Positions 10,840-22,849 of a stretch of DNA of 64,000 nucleotides are shown here, one piece after another (position 1 is the first letter of the stretch; every line of letters begins with the position of its first letter). Origin of the DNA: Saposhnikovia divaricata. Taxonomy: Eukaryota; Streptophyta; Magnoliopsida; Apiales; Apiaceae. The translations under genes were made by a program, and so were the position numbers. Under the pieces are notes generated by a model. It was not told where the DNA came from, made no database searches, and worked only from the letters and a program-made list of their open reading frames with translations. The DNA is taken from contig CM071600.1 in assembly GCA_036435485.1 (NCBI GenBank), positions 118,412,046 through 118,476,045 of the forward strand. The letters are read 5' to 3'.

Positions 10840-11927
10840 ATCATATACTAGAATGGAAGTGAAGTTAAGAGATTGAAATTAGAGTAAAGTTGAAGTAGAT
10901 AATGTGTACAATAGACTAAGAAATTTAGAGAAAACTGAAGTGAGATAAGAGGGCTTGGTGGTAGTTATTGTGTGTTTAAAATCATGAATCTACACGAATC
11001 TCTTCGAATCTATACGAATGTTTACTACTTAAATTAGAATTTTTCTTAAAGAATCTCTTCGAATCTCTATAAATCTCTATAAATCTGTACGAATATTTGA
11101 TTTTTTATACGAATCTATACTAAGTGCTGGTTGTTACTTGTTCCGTGTACTCTAAGTGTCTCGTGTCTTAAGAATAACCTAATTCGCTTCAGGTTGTTAT
11201 GTGTTCTGTTTACGTATATATATCTACTATGTAGTAGATATATACAAATTCATGTCTTATGGTTGTTATATGTACATAAATTTGTGGGGCTTCAGATTAC
11301 CTATAGTATAAACACCTATAAGCCTAGGTAGAGTAGGTCAGTAGGGAGTAGTTGAAGTACAAAAATATAAGTAAATGACTTCTTTCAAACTTCCATTTAC
11401 AGTAAAGCTGAACTAGATCTTCTGATAATGATGATTATAAATTTATTAGTTATCGTATAATCGCTAACTCAATGATAAGCGCAATGAGTACATATAGTTA
11501 TCAGATAACTGCTAACTCAATGATAAGCGTTTGAGTACGTGTAAATGGGGTTCTTCTGCTGTTCTGCATGAAATGAGCCCCAACCCAGCTGTATTGTACT
11601 GTTTCACTGAGAAAAAGACAGTATAATATTTTCTTTACATACTTTTGGAGCATGATTTGGCTATTTATTTGTGTATGTCTGGTTTTTATTGGTGCGGTTA
11701 AATGAGTTTTTTTACATTTTTGTATAATGTAATGTAATCTCACCTTTTGTTTGCATCAGTGTACCCCGTTTCTTTTATTTGATTTATTGTACTTATTTTC
11801 TTATAAGTATATGAGTACAATACATTGCAAAAAGTCAAAAAACTGTTAATTAGGTTTCATTTCAGTTGGCAAGTTTAGAGTATAGACAATGTCCAAGTCA
11901 GTAAGTGTGAATTTTCTACTTTATATA
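10840..11927. other. AT-rich stretch with short repeats
   Basis: No gene recognised. It contains a cluster of gaatct/cgaatct words at 10985-11115; a perfect 13-bp inverted repeat with a 2-nt spacer (arms 11217-11229 and 11232-11244); and a duplicated segment sharing gctaactcaatgataagcg, with copies near 11447 and 11497. Confidence 0.6.
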
Positions 11928-13385
11928 AATCTATACGAATCTCTTTGAATCTATACGAATTTTTACTAAATTTGAAAATAAAATTAGCTTTTGAATCTAT
12001 ACTACCTTGTTGATTATTCTTTTTTGCCTAAATTTAAACCATAATTTTTATCCAATGATTTAATACAACACCGTACAAGATCCAAACCCTCCTACTTAGA
12101 ATGATAAAATTTAAATTCAAAAAAGGTCTTGTAAAGATCTTCTCCTGAATTTTCATGAACAATAGGAAAAAACAGGTAACCTAAAATGAATAACCAAGTC
12201 CCAGCACAAAACGCTCAAGATGGACCAAGTAAATTAAACCATAATTTTTATCCTCTACTAGATTCTATACGAATCTACACGAATCTTTTCTACTTAATTT
12301 ATACAAATCTATACGAATCTCTTTGAATCTATACGAATTTTTACTACTTAATTTAGAAATAAAATTAGCTTTTGAATCTATACTACCTTGTTGATTATTC
12401 TTTTTTGCCTAAATTTAAACCATAATTTTTATCCAGTGATTTAATACAACACCGTACAAGATCCAAACCCTCCTACTTAGAATGATAAAATTTAAATTCC
12501 AAAATGGTCTTGTAAAGATCTTCTCCTGAATTTTCATGAACAATGGGAAAAAACGGGTAACCTAAAATGAATAACCAAGTCCCAACACAAAACGCTCAAG
12601 ATGGACCAAGTAAATTAAACCATAATTTTTATCCTCTGCTAGATTCTATACGATTCTACACGTCTTTTCTACTTAATCTATACAAATCTATACGAATCTC
12701 TTTGAATCTATACGAATTTTTACTACTTAATTTAGAAATAAAATTAGCTTTTGAATCTATACTACCTTGTTGATTATTCTTTTTTGCCTAAATTTAAACC
12801 ATAATTTTTATCCAGTGATTTAATACAACACCGTACAAGATCCAAACCCTCCTACTTAGAATGATAAAATTTAAATTCCAAAATGGTCTTGTAAAGATCT
12901 TCTCCTGAATTTTCATGAACAATGGGAAAAAACGGGTAACCTAAAATGAATAACCAAGTCCCAACACAAAACGCTCAAGATGGACCAAGTAAATTAAACC
13001 ATAATTTTTATCCTCTGCTAGATTCTATACGATTCTACACGTCTTTTCTACTTAATCTATACAAATCTATACGAATCTCTTTGAATCTATACGAATTTTT
13101 ACTACTTAATTTAGAAATAAAATTAGCTTTTGAATCTATACTACCTTGTGCTAAAATCTCTATGAATCTTTAAGAGATTAGTGTACCAAATTTTTAATGG
13201 CTTACCTAAATTTAAACCATAATTTTTATGAATCTCTACTACCATTTGCTAGAATCTATACGAATCTACACGAATCTTTTCTACTTAATCTATACAAATC
13301 TATACGAATCTCTTTGAATCTATACGAATTTTTACTATTTAATTTAGAAATAAAATTAGCTTTTGAATCTATACTACCTTACCCC
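11928..13385 (+). repeat. Tandem array with 379-381 bp unit
   Basis: The junction actaccttgttgattattc recurs at 12001, 12382 and 12761, and its start again at 13140, giving periods of 381, 379 and 379 bp. The second and third units are nearly identical. A diverged partial unit (about 13197-13385) and a partial left end (from about 11928) flank the array. Each unit contains an inner cluster of aatctatacgaatct words and the phrase aatttaaaccataattttta. Similar open frames of 66-77 aa recur only because the unit is repeated; I do not treat them as genes. Confidence 0.85.
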
Positions 13386-14811
13386 TGGCCCTCTCATCAG
13401 CCCCCACATTACCCCACTAGATTAAATTAATATTTGTGTTAAATGAGCCCTGCCCTGAAATATGTAACAATTTTTTCATTTTTTGCGGGAAGTCGAGAGT
13501 TTGAATCTAATTAAAAATCGTTCAGGTTAACAATTAGGTTACATTGTCATTTTAAAGTAACACCACCGCTGCTTGTATATAATATTTATTATAAAAGTAA
13601 TGATATATTTTGATGCAATAACTATATTTATTTCAATTCTGTGTGAGATTAGGACATGTAAGAAAGTTAAGTTTGTAGACATAACACTTGGGAATCTGCA
13701 ATTCTGCACTGCATTCCTTTCTTAACAATGCCCAATGATTCCAACTTCCTCAGTAGAGGTTCCATTGGCTCCCAGAAAATATCAATTGATTCGGACCTCA
13801 GAGGTATACTAGACTCACTCTTGTACACCTAAATTCCAATTTAATAGTATTATGAGAGAAACATGTTAAAGATGAAATAATACAGGAAATAGCAACCCTA
13901 GACAATAATCCATCTGTTTGGAAATTGGAGTCATGTTGCTAGCTTAATAAAATTTAAAAAGCAAAGTTAAAACAGTAATATCAGGGAATGAAAGAATAAT
14001 ACGATGTACAGCTTTAGTTGAAAATGCTTGTATCCAAACATTAATTAACTGTATATCGGTAAGGCCTTCCAATAGAACTTATCATAAGCACTAGGAAGAA
14101 GTTACTTACAATCCCATATATTATGTGATGGTAGCAACGGAAGCGTTCACACCAACTGAACAATGAACCATCAGGCTGTCTAAAAAATTGGTCTAACACC
14201 AGTCTCCGAACTGAAGCTACAGGCTATGGATTAGTAATATTGTTTTCTTATCCATTCTTTTGCCTTAACATGTTTGTGCAGGTGGGGTTATGCAGCTTAG
14301 CATATCGATGCACGGGTTTACTTCAGACACAATGCAGGTCTACGAAAAAAGAAACTCCGGACACAATGCAGCGAAAAAATAAACTCCAGACACAGTGCAG
14401 CAAAAAAAGAAATAGTCCACATGCCAAATCACGTAGCTGATGACATATCCTCAACATCAGTAGAGTGTATAATTTAAACCATAATTTTTATAAGAAAACT
14501 TCTGTACAACTGCAATGGCTACGACATTTCTTATTCAAGATATATCAAATGGTGAGAAGCACTTTGTATATGTTAAAAGAAATTTAAATTAGAAATGAAA
14601 TAAGCAAATGCTATTATCTAATAAAGGCTATCAAGAAGGATCTTCTGTTCTTCAGTTTTGTTGACACCTCAAGCCCTGTCAAGAATAAGCACTAATAAAT
14701 ACAATAAAACATAAAATTGGATGAGGAAACATTTACAACAGATATTATGTAGTCCAATGCAGTCCCAAAAAATTAAGGATCAGAAGAATATAACATACCA
14801 ATGCAGTTAAT
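13386..14811. other. Spacer around the 13688-14223 gene fragment
   Basis: Apart from the exon pair listed separately, I see no gene. A short tandem motif in which cagacacaatgcag-like units repeat about three times lies at 14325-14405, and another copy of aatttaaaccataattttta appears near 14470. Confidence 0.4.
13688..14223 (-). pseudogene. Two-exon internal gene fragment, unidentified
   Basis: On the minus strand, exon-like 14110-14223 (38 codons) follows a ccatag acceptor and ends at a perfect gtaagt donor. A 290-bp interval ends with an acaag acceptor, and 13688-13819 (44 codons) continues in the same phase with no stop. The second exon ends at a possible gt donor, so the gene would continue. 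The peptide is well mixed and protein-like, including SVRRLVLDQFF, WCERFRCYHH and IFWEPMEPLLRKLE. I do not recognise the family. No start or stop codon is present. It lies downstream of the MULE transposase on the same strand, so capture by that element is one explanation and an interrupted resident gene another. Confidence 0.5.
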
Positions 14812-16020
14812 CTAAGGCGCACCAGAAGAAGTTCTTTTGCCTTTTCCTAAAGCTTGATAATCCATCTTATTCTTGTACCCTGTGGATTTTTTTCGCCCCG
14901 GTTTATTTGGGATATCATCATCATGTATCACCATAGGAAAACCTAGCAATGGGGGCCATGCCTTCTTATCTGGTATCGGCTCAAAGTGACCTGCATAAAC
15001 TTTCTCTGCAATCTCCAACTTATACCACTCACTTATGAAACTTTTTTGTTCCATTCCCAAACTAGCACAACAAGCTAAAACATGGGAACATGGAATCCGA
15101 TATGTCTGCCACTTGTTACATGTGCATGTGCGCTCACTTAGGCGAACAATTTGTTTTTTCCCTCCTTTTTGACCACGCTTCATAGTGATCACCTCAAACA
15201 CCAAAGTATGTCGATCAATACCTGTCACATGATGTCCACATGCACGTTCTTTCCATTTGTTCATAATTGTATTGGCATACTTGGTGAATGCGTTACCATC
15301 AATTACTTGTTTCTGGATCTCAAGACGATGCTGGTCAAAGTAGCTAACCACTTTATAATACAAAGCTTTGACTAGGGCAGAGATTGGGAGTTTTCTCGAC
15401 TCTTTGATGGCACTATTCCAACTTTCAGCTATATTTGTTGTCATGATCCCAAATCTCTTACCCCCGTCATACGCTAATGTTGTCTGTTTGGGATTTATCT
15501 CACTAAACCACTCCTCAGCTCTATGCTCAGCTAACAACAAGGTGTTCCAATGCAAATTTGCCTTGGCATCTGTCACTTGGCTACACATTGCAACCACCCT
15601 TTCTTTCATGTTGGGTTTCTTGAACTTCCTCGCAAAATTAGGAGATAAGTGTCTAACACAAAACCGATGATGCCCGTGTGGTTTACACCACCCAAGTGCC
15701 GGATTGTTCATAGCAGACATGATCCCTAAATGTCTATCAGAAATCACACAAATACCTATTCGTTGGAGAACAACCAACTTCTTCACTCTCTCCATGAACC
15801 AAGACCAGCTTGCTATATTTTCTCCTTCAACAATTGCAAATGCTATAGGAATAAGGTGGTGAAACCCATCAATTGCTGTGGCAGTAAGCAGGACTCCTCG
15901 GTACTTGCCATACAAATGTGTACCATCTATTTGAAGTACCAAAATACAATGAGCAAATGCATTTATGCATGGCTTAAATGTCCAAAACACTCGTTTGAAT
16001 CTAACCACATGTTCAATTTT
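14812..16020 (-). pseudogene. MULE transposase, C-terminal half (catalytic core and SWIM finger)
   Basis: An open frame of 398 codons (from an ATG at 16008) corresponds to the catalytic and C-terminal part of a plant Mutator-like transposase. The catalytic core begins with the IDGTHLYGKY motif (first Asp, D28) and has the second Asp in VISDRHLGI (D92). A SWIM zinc finger of the CxC...CxH type lies at C296, C298, C308 and H310, and a short basic tail follows. Typical MULE proteins are 600-800 aa, so this is only the second half; the N-terminal half lies about 3.8 kb away on the same strand (19826-21063). The sequence just upstream of the ATG still reads as part of the family, so the ATG is probably internal rather than the true start. 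The pieces could be exons across a large intron or a gene split by later insertion. Given breaks in the N-terminal part, the whole is probably inactive. Confidence 0.8.
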
Positions 16021-16059
16021 TCACACAAATAGAACCATATAAATTAAATCAACAAAAAA

Positions 16060-16265
16060 GAATAATCAACTATACATGCTTAAAATACCAAGTAATGATT
16101 TTAAATACAAGAATAATACCTCTAATCTGTACATAACTAAAGAAAATTAAATTAGAAATGAATAGCAACCATCACATTTCTCTAGTAATTTTTATCCATA
16201 TCTTAAAACATTCAGAAGCTAAAATTATTTCTAAAATAAGTTGTAAAGATTCATACAGATTCGTA
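16060..16265. repeat. Segments A and B, repeated in reverse order at 19755-19876
   Basis: Segment A (actatacatgcttaaaatac..., about 16066-16118) and segment B (tcttaaaacattcagaagct..., about 16203-16265) recur in direct orientation at 19755-19876, but there B comes before A. They bracket the 3.5-kb interval between the two transposase halves, suggesting a duplication or insertion inside an intron. Confidence 0.6.
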
Positions 16266-16966
16266 GATTCTCTAATAAATTCGGACAGATTCTCTAAAAT
16301 TATTTTTATCCTAAATAATCATATTTATTTTTACATGGTAAAAATATATCAGTATCTAGCAAAGGAAGATCAACATGTTAATTACATGATATGGTAAATG
16401 AATATTGATAAGTCCAGATCTTATCCAGGCCCAAGTTTCTCCATAGGTGGCTGGAACGATGCGGTTTAAGTGTAGGTTGGGTATTAACAATGCTCGGCAG
16501 AAAGTGGTGGCTATGCGGCACATGATCCGAGAAATATTAATGGAGGAAAATGGGTAGTGGTTAAGAGAGGAATATCAATGATTGTTTTTGTGTGACTAGA
16601 AACTTGTGAACCTTAAGAACTCTTTTCTTCGATCTATCTACTAAGATACCTAAACTAGGTTGAGGGTTTACCTAGACTTGTCCAGGAATCTAGCCCTAGC
16701 ATGTTTCTTGCTAGTACTAGAATTACAAACATGGCAACATAAAAGATACATGCATTATTAAGCTGTCAAGCTTAATGCATTAGTATCCAAGGACCAAGTA
16801 ACGAAACTTTCATCGATAAATATAGAGGAGAGCAAGCATATGAAGAACTGATGTTGATAGATATCACCTAGAGTCAACTTATCTATAAACCTTTAGAATG
16901 CTTATATTCCATGCTAACACTTGCATTTCAACTTGTACAGGTGTTATATATGTTAACACTGGCATT

Positions 16967-17296
16967 TCATGCTACAGTTATTATCAACTCGTTGTCGGAA
17001 AAGCTTGCCTGAGCATAAAGTTTCCAAGGTTGTTGTTTAGTGACGATGTAATCATCTTTAGCACATTGAATATCAGAATTGCCAAACACAACAAGGGGGC
17101 ATCTCATATCCCAGTCACTGCAGTCAGAACTTCCACCTAACTTCCATCTATCTAGCAGGTGTGAAAGGCCAAGACTTTAAGTTGTTGGCAAACTGTGATT
17201 TCTAACATTCACCTTCGCAGGGAGTACAACGAAACTTGTTCTCTGCTCAATGCCGGAACGGACCTTCGAATCATGGAGCGATCGATCACTCTTTTT
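16967..17296 (-). pseudogene. Two-exon C-terminal gene fragment, unidentified
   Basis: Minus-strand exon-like 17213-17296 (28 codons) follows an atag acceptor and ends at a gtgaat donor. After a 72-bp interval ending in ggaag, the frame continues in phase through 16970-17140 and stops at tga 16967-16969. The joined segment gives 85 codons with no internal stop. Readable pieces include SGIEQRTSFVVLPAK, CPLVVFGNSDIQC and PWKLYAQASFSDNELIITV. The family is not recognised. It lies inside the gap between the two halves of the MULE transposase, on the same strand, and between the duplicated A/B segments. This suggests a captured or inserted piece of a host gene rather than a free-standing gene; no start codon is visible. 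Confidence 0.5.
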
Positions 17297-17367
17297 CTAT
17301 AAGAAGATGTACTGCTCGGTATTGATTTTTCTATAGTTATAGGCTTATTACTATAGGTCTTCCGCAA

Positions 17368-17506
17368 TCTATACAAATCTATACGAATCTCTTTGAATCT
17401 ATACGAATTTTTACTTCCTTTATTACACAGACATTATTGTTATTAAAGTTATTTGATCTAACAAATCTATACAAATCTATACGAATCTCTTTGAATCTAT
17501 ACGAAA
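17368..17506 (+). repeat. Two copies of the AATCTATACGAATCT word block
   Basis: Blocks at about 17368-17413 and 17462-17506 share aatctatacaaatctatac followed by gaatctctttgaatctatac, the same sub-block found in every unit of the 11928-13385 array. Their presence 4 kb away shows that this block moves or duplicates independently of the array unit. Confidence 0.65.
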
Positions 17507-17519
17507 ACTTATGAATAAA

Positions 17520-19754
17520 TAAACATTATTGTTAATTATAATAGCTATAGTTGAAGTGTTAAGTTAGAAGGCCATAGATTAGATATTAGAGAGTATTGTA
17601 TTGAGTAGGAAGACAGAGGAGGGGTAGTCACACTCACACAATTCCAGTCCTTCCTGGCCCTGCACCCCACCATTCTTTCCAACTCGTGGTGAACTAGTAA
17701 TGTTTTTGCAACTAGTTCTCTGTTTATGTTTGATTAACCCTGATTAAGAATTAAAATATTAGCGCTACACCTACCATCTCGAATTTTTATGCAAAACAAA
17801 CTGTTCAGACCACCAAATATTTACTCCCTTTATACTTGAACGGCAAGCAGGGTATGAGAGGCAGGTACTCCGACACATGACTCCGCTGATACTTGAACCC
17901 TTGGACTTTTTTCGTAAGAAAGAAGAAATTTTTGTGGGGCTAGATATCATAAATACCAGTATCGCTTAAAAGCCCAAGCTAAAAAAAAATGGGACAGGTT
18001 ATATGCTCTAGATGCAACACAATTGGCACAATGTAGAAGGCAAAAGCTTATGTCTGGGGCTTTTAGTCTAAACAAACATTTTCGTAAGAAACAAATTGAA
18101 TATCAATTGCGCACATGCGCTTATTCAATTCATTGAGTGGACACAGCAATGCAAGAGCTGAATGAAGTGTCATTACTTTCATGACTCATTAATATTAGAA
18201 GTATCTTAATAGTCACATTTAGGGTTAAGAATATTCAGATCTCAACTAAAATCTCCGTCGATTATACTTATTCTTAGAAATATAGTTGTGTAACTGTATT
18301 CATGCTCTTCCATCTGCAATTGGTGTTATTTGATAGACCATTGTTTCACTCTAGTAATGCAGTTAGGTGCAAAAAATGGCCTAAAAGTTGAGTGGTTTAA
18401 ATGTTTTGAATTGGGCAACCTTGTGAAAATGTCCAATGCATGCATGATTGGTGGAGGACTCTAAGTAGATGGGGTCATGACATATAAAATATATACATAT
18501 GATGACAATGCATAGACATATACACCTACAACGAGATAATTCTTGTGTCTGAACAACTGTCTTCTGACCCACAACTAAAATGATCTATCCCCCAACATAT
18601 ATTTTCTTCCGTTTCTTTTGTCAGGCTGTTAATCCAAAATGCCTTGATGAACTATCTGTTAAAAGAAAGCTTAGCTGGTAGAAATTTTTAATCATCAAGT
18701 TAATGCATCATAAGTTTCTGTGACTGGTTGCTATGAACTTGCCTCATGTGCAGCATTATCATTATTTGCTTCTCTAACTACAAGGGCCATTACACAGTGT
18801 AAAAATCGACTGAATAAAAGTGAGCATTAGGTACCGAAATTAGAAGCCATCAATTAGACGTGCACTATTAAAAGCCAAGCAACATACATAGAGTCTAATC
18901 AACATTTCAACATCGAAAAAAGGGGTAAAGTATTTAATGTATCATATAGAGTCCAGGGCTGCACATATTCGATGGAATGTAAAAATTTCAATCTAAAGCA
19001 CATAAAAAACAAAGAAGGAAAAAAAGAGGAGCCACTTGTCTCACAAAAGATCATATATAGCTGTCATTGGCATGTCTTAAATATCAACTGAAGACCAGCA
19101 ATTTGTTGTAATCATAACTTAAGATGATTGCAGCGAGATGGAATGTAAGCAAGCAAGAAGATGTTTATTATTTTAAGTTTTCATAATAATGTTTATTTAT
19201 TTTTATTAGTTATTAAAGTTATTTGATCTTTGAATCTCTTTAAATTTTCTTCATGTTTTGGATTATCCAACCAAAAGGTCATTGCTCGGTCAAATTACTA
19301 GAAGTTGATTAGGAATCCAAATATTTAAGTGACATTAGGAACAGCTATAATTTCAAAAGAAATGACCATGGCTAACAACGATCCCCTACATAAACTCCAC
19401 CACATACAAATATAACAGAAAAATATCCTATTCTACAAGTCTTAACATAAACCATGATCAGTCATTAAGCCTAGCATCCCATAAAGTTCGAAGGTGAGTA
19501 TCATAAAAGTTGAAATAACATAAACAAGCAGAACATAACAAAACCAGACACTAAAGCTCTTCACACAGATTTAAAATTTCACATTATCATGTCGACACAT
19601 TGTAAGGACAACAGCAACGGAGTATCCAAGTACCCTTTCCTGGTACATAAAGCTAAATCCATACCCAAAGAGTATGGTAAAACGTCATTACAAATTTACA
19701 ATATTGTATTAAATTGTATAATCATGAAACTTAAGCATTTGGCTCCCTTCTATA
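17520..19754. other. Spacer between transposase halves
   Basis: Mostly AT-rich sequence with no confident gene. One possible plus-strand terminal exon lies at 18626-18680: a pyrimidine-rich tract and tcag acceptor, then 18 open codons and a tag stop. Too short to call. Confidence 0.35.
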
Positions 19755-19825
19755 TCTTAAAACATTAATAAGTTAATTTTATTTCTAAATTAAGTAGTAA
19801 GGATTCAGACAGATTCATAATCAAA

Positions 19826-20581
19826 CTATACATGCTTAAAATACCAAGTAATGATTCTAAAATACAAGAATAATACATGTGGTATAGGCTGTCCTAGATC
19901 GTGCTCTCTAAAGTACCAGTCAACATGTGTGCCAGAATTAAATGACTGTAGTGCATTGAAAATTTTTGGAAGTTCTTGGTATGATTCCTCCCAAGACCCA
20001 AAAAGCTTCTTACTTGCAATTTTTCTCCCATCTCTAATCTTTTTCCTCGTTGGTTTATAGCCAACTTCTTTGACTACTGCTGCAATTAAGACCTTCTCCG
20101 AGACCGTAGGATCAGCAGCAATAAAGTTAATGATGATTTCTGCAATGTGTGAAGAGCTCAAATTTGAATGATCTTGTGATATACATTGATTGAAACATGT
20201 ATGTGGACCATTAATGTCCATAATTTCAAAAAAATTATGGGTTTTTAGCTCTCTGGCCCTCAACCTCCATTGACAACCCATATTATCCTGTTTACATGCC
20301 ACTTCCCAAACACGAGAATCAGACTTTATTACCTTTATCTCTTGATGATTGGCAATGTGAATCTTCTTTACCACACTCAACAACTTTTCTTTTGTTTCAA
20401 ATATAAAACCTTTCTTTAGCTCTGCCGAACTTTGAATTTCAGCAACATTTGGCCTACAACTATTTGGATCAGAGGCAACCATCAAAGAGCGATCAAAAGA
20501 CTTATAAAAAGGAATATCATCATCTTTACACTCGCTACTTGCTCTAGGATTTAATTCATTGTCAGCACTACCCATAAACAA
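19826..20581 (-). pseudogene. MULE transposase, N-terminal half with zinc-binding DNA-binding domain
   Basis: A 251-codon open frame on the minus strand. Residues C96, C103, H127 and C129 form the CX6C...HXC zinc cluster of the MuDR-type DNA-binding domain (WRKY/GCM1-like fold, from family knowledge), in the context VACKQDNMGCQWRLRA...NGPHTC. The following segment, with SYQELPKIFNALQ and GTHVDWYF, matches the linker that normally leads straight into the catalytic core. The core is found at 14812-16020, so the reading is broken off here and the last residues before the stop come from non-coding sequence. Upstream, the first part of the protein continues at 20839-21063 after a disrupted stretch. 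Confidence 0.75.
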
Positions 20582-21063
20582 CGTTCTACTTGAACTCCCA
20601 CTAAAAACAAATTCACTACCCTGCCGAAGACTTCTTGAACTGCGTTGCTTGAAATATTTTCAGAACCTTCACCAATCTTTGAACATTGCACAAATTCAGT
20701 TGAGCTTTAGCACAAACTAAGAGCAATTTTTTCAATATAAAGCTCTACACGAACTTGACCACCGAAACTTTCCATTGATACAAACATAAACTCTAAATCA
20801 TCATCATCAACAAGTGAAACAACTCCATATTTTTTTGTCTAAGGATTCATAAACCTATGTGATATACTTAATCTAAACAAATTTGGATCTATCGAAAATA
20901 TTTTATGCATTACATTCAGAAGCTCTTGGTACTTCATATTGAAATTCAACTTCGCAAAAGCAATAACATCTCGATCATATGTACATCCAAGTACACTATC
21001 ATATGTAATACTACCATCACAATACAACCATCCCCAAACATATTTAGCATCAGAAGAAGGCAT
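20582..21063 (-). pseudogene. MULE transposase, extreme N-terminus with premature stop and frameshift
   Basis: An ATG at 21061-21063 opens 74 codons beginning MPSSDAKYVWGW with the usual small N-terminal beta-rich region, up to a tag at 20839-20841. Past this stop the same frame goes on with protein-like sequence (KKYGVVSLVDDDDLEF), meets another stop, and must change frame before joining the 19826-20581 half. An intron could explain part of this, but no convincing splice pair was seen at the first stop. I therefore call the gene broken here. Confidence 0.6.
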
Positions 21064-21339
21064 TTCGAATCAAGATTTAATTAAGTCGTAATAAAACATT
21101 GAGCCCTAAAATCAATATAATCAAATCAAATATAACTTAATCGAAGAGTATGAGAATGATAATAATCGAGACTTACAGATGATTGATAATAATCGAAGAG
21201 TCTTTTTTTCCCCAATTTTGACTTAAACCACCCTCAATCAGAACGACGATGTGCTTTTATCCCCCCTTGTACAGATTATCTTAGAATTAGAAGCGTAAGT
21301 ATATTGGGATTTCATCCCCATTACGATATTATGTGCGTC

Positions 21340-21459
21340 TTTACTGTTTTAGTGTTGGTGAAAACAAGAAACGGGTTTGGATGGTAAAAAGGGCCACGTT
21401 CCAGCAAAACAGTATTTTGGGCCTCTACAGATGTATAATGGGGTATTTTGGGCAATTTC
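21340..21459 (-). repeat. Candidate terminal inverted repeat of the MULE (one end)
   Basis: Reading inward on the minus strand from 21459, the sequence begins gagaaattgcccaaaatacc and has a second gcccaaaatac about 35 bp further in, a style common at MULE ends. It lies 280-400 bp upstream of the transposase start, the right place. I could not find the matching copy at the other end, so the element's left boundary is unknown. Confidence 0.4.
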
Positions 21460-22489
21460 TCATTAATATTGGATTTTTATAACAAGATTATGACATTTTG
21501 CATTTAAAATTGGACGTGAAATTATAGTTCTTGGAACTTGGAAGCATATAAACTTTTTGATATAAATTGATAAAAAAATTATCATGTTACATAAATGTTC
21601 AAACAAATTTGTAGAACAAATTAAATTAAAAATATTGTTATAAGGAGACAGTTGAGGAGTGTAATTCAATGATTTTATTATATAAAATTGACAGCGACTA
21701 AATAGATCAAATCAAAATGAGATGTTCTAAAGTACTTTTATATTGTTATATAAGGAGTATCATTTTTGTAGATAAAAAAGAAAAAGAAAAAAAGTGAGGT
21801 GTCCTAACTTTGTAATCAGTCTAGGAAGGTACAGATTCACACAAGGAAAGATTAATCTGTCGGTCCGGATACAGACAATCAGAAATTTAGTGGACCTTAC
21901 ATATTTTTCATTCCAAGTCTTTTCAACTAAATTTTACTTTTTCTGTTGTATTTTTAATATTTATTCATAAAAATTAAAATTATTACGAAAAAGGGTTTTC
22001 TTATCAAGAAAGAAAAAATGTTAATTAATAAAGCATGTATTCTAAATTAATATATTGAAAAATAATAACAAAGTTAAATTTCAAAAAAATCAAAATTTGA
22101 AAGCAATAAATATAAAGATAATTGTGAAAAATTATCCTTAAATTGATATCAAAGAAATATATCATGTAATATGGAAGAATTGTTTTTCAAAAAAATATGT
22201 AAAATGAAACGGAAGATGTAATGTTTTAAAGTATAAATTATTTGGTTCAACCATATATTATGCTCCACATGCAAAGTTACAAGAAATTTGTGTTTCTGAA
22301 ATTATATCAAGAATGTATAATTCTTGAACGCGATTAGATAAATTAAGTGATAATAATTTAATTTTATATTTATTTTTGATTATCTTAAAATTTGTTAAAA
22401 CATATATTCACCTGTAAACTATAAAAATCTAAAATTATATAACAATTTTTTTGTTAAATAAATAAAATTGGAAAAACATCCTCTCATAA
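21460..22489. other. AT-rich spacer
   Basis: Very AT-rich sequence with no gene, long repeat or recognisable element. Confidence 0.6.
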
Positions 22490-22742
22490 GGACATCTCCA
22501 ATGATGTTGTCTAAAATTATTGGTTAAAATGATATAAAATATTGATTATGTAAAATTTGCTGAATATAATGGTTGGCTATATTTTATAAATAGTATGTTG
22601 TTATTATTTGAAGTTGTTTTAATATGTTAATAGATGATGTGTAATTTCACTACAGGTCTGTAGAGGTGGTTCGACAAATATAATCAATATCAGAAGGTTG
22701 ACTATAATTTTAGACAAGGGGAACGCGTGGTTGGAACGGAGA
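22490..22742. mobile_element. Possible degenerate MITE
   Basis: Starts ggacatctccaatg after a taa, as does the clear MITE at 25330. An inner stretch ttgtctaaaattat recurs in inverted form near 22710-22725. The right terminus is not well matched, so this is a remnant at best. Confidence 0.3.
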
Positions 22743-22849
22743 GTTTTTTACATATTCTTTATAATATTTATTTATAATATAATTTATTCAATTTTAATTA
22801 AAGGTTTTAGAAGGTTGAAAATGTTCTAAAAAACTCTCACTTTTATCTC

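Noticed and set aside
11928..13385. CRISPR-like array
   Set aside because: Units are 380 bp with no short direct repeats separated by unique spacers of equal length; the context is a plant genome.
12567..13430. Three similar frames of 66-77 aa
   Set aside because: They recur because the 379-bp unit is tandemly repeated, and their residues just translate the short word.
18381..18572. 63-aa minus-strand frame
   Set aside because: No domain, splice context or repeat link; consistent with chance.
9454..21460. CACTA or Helitron element
   Set aside because: No CACTA termini, TNP2-like protein, Rep/helicase or Helitron-type end hairpin was found; the only transposase is MULE-type.
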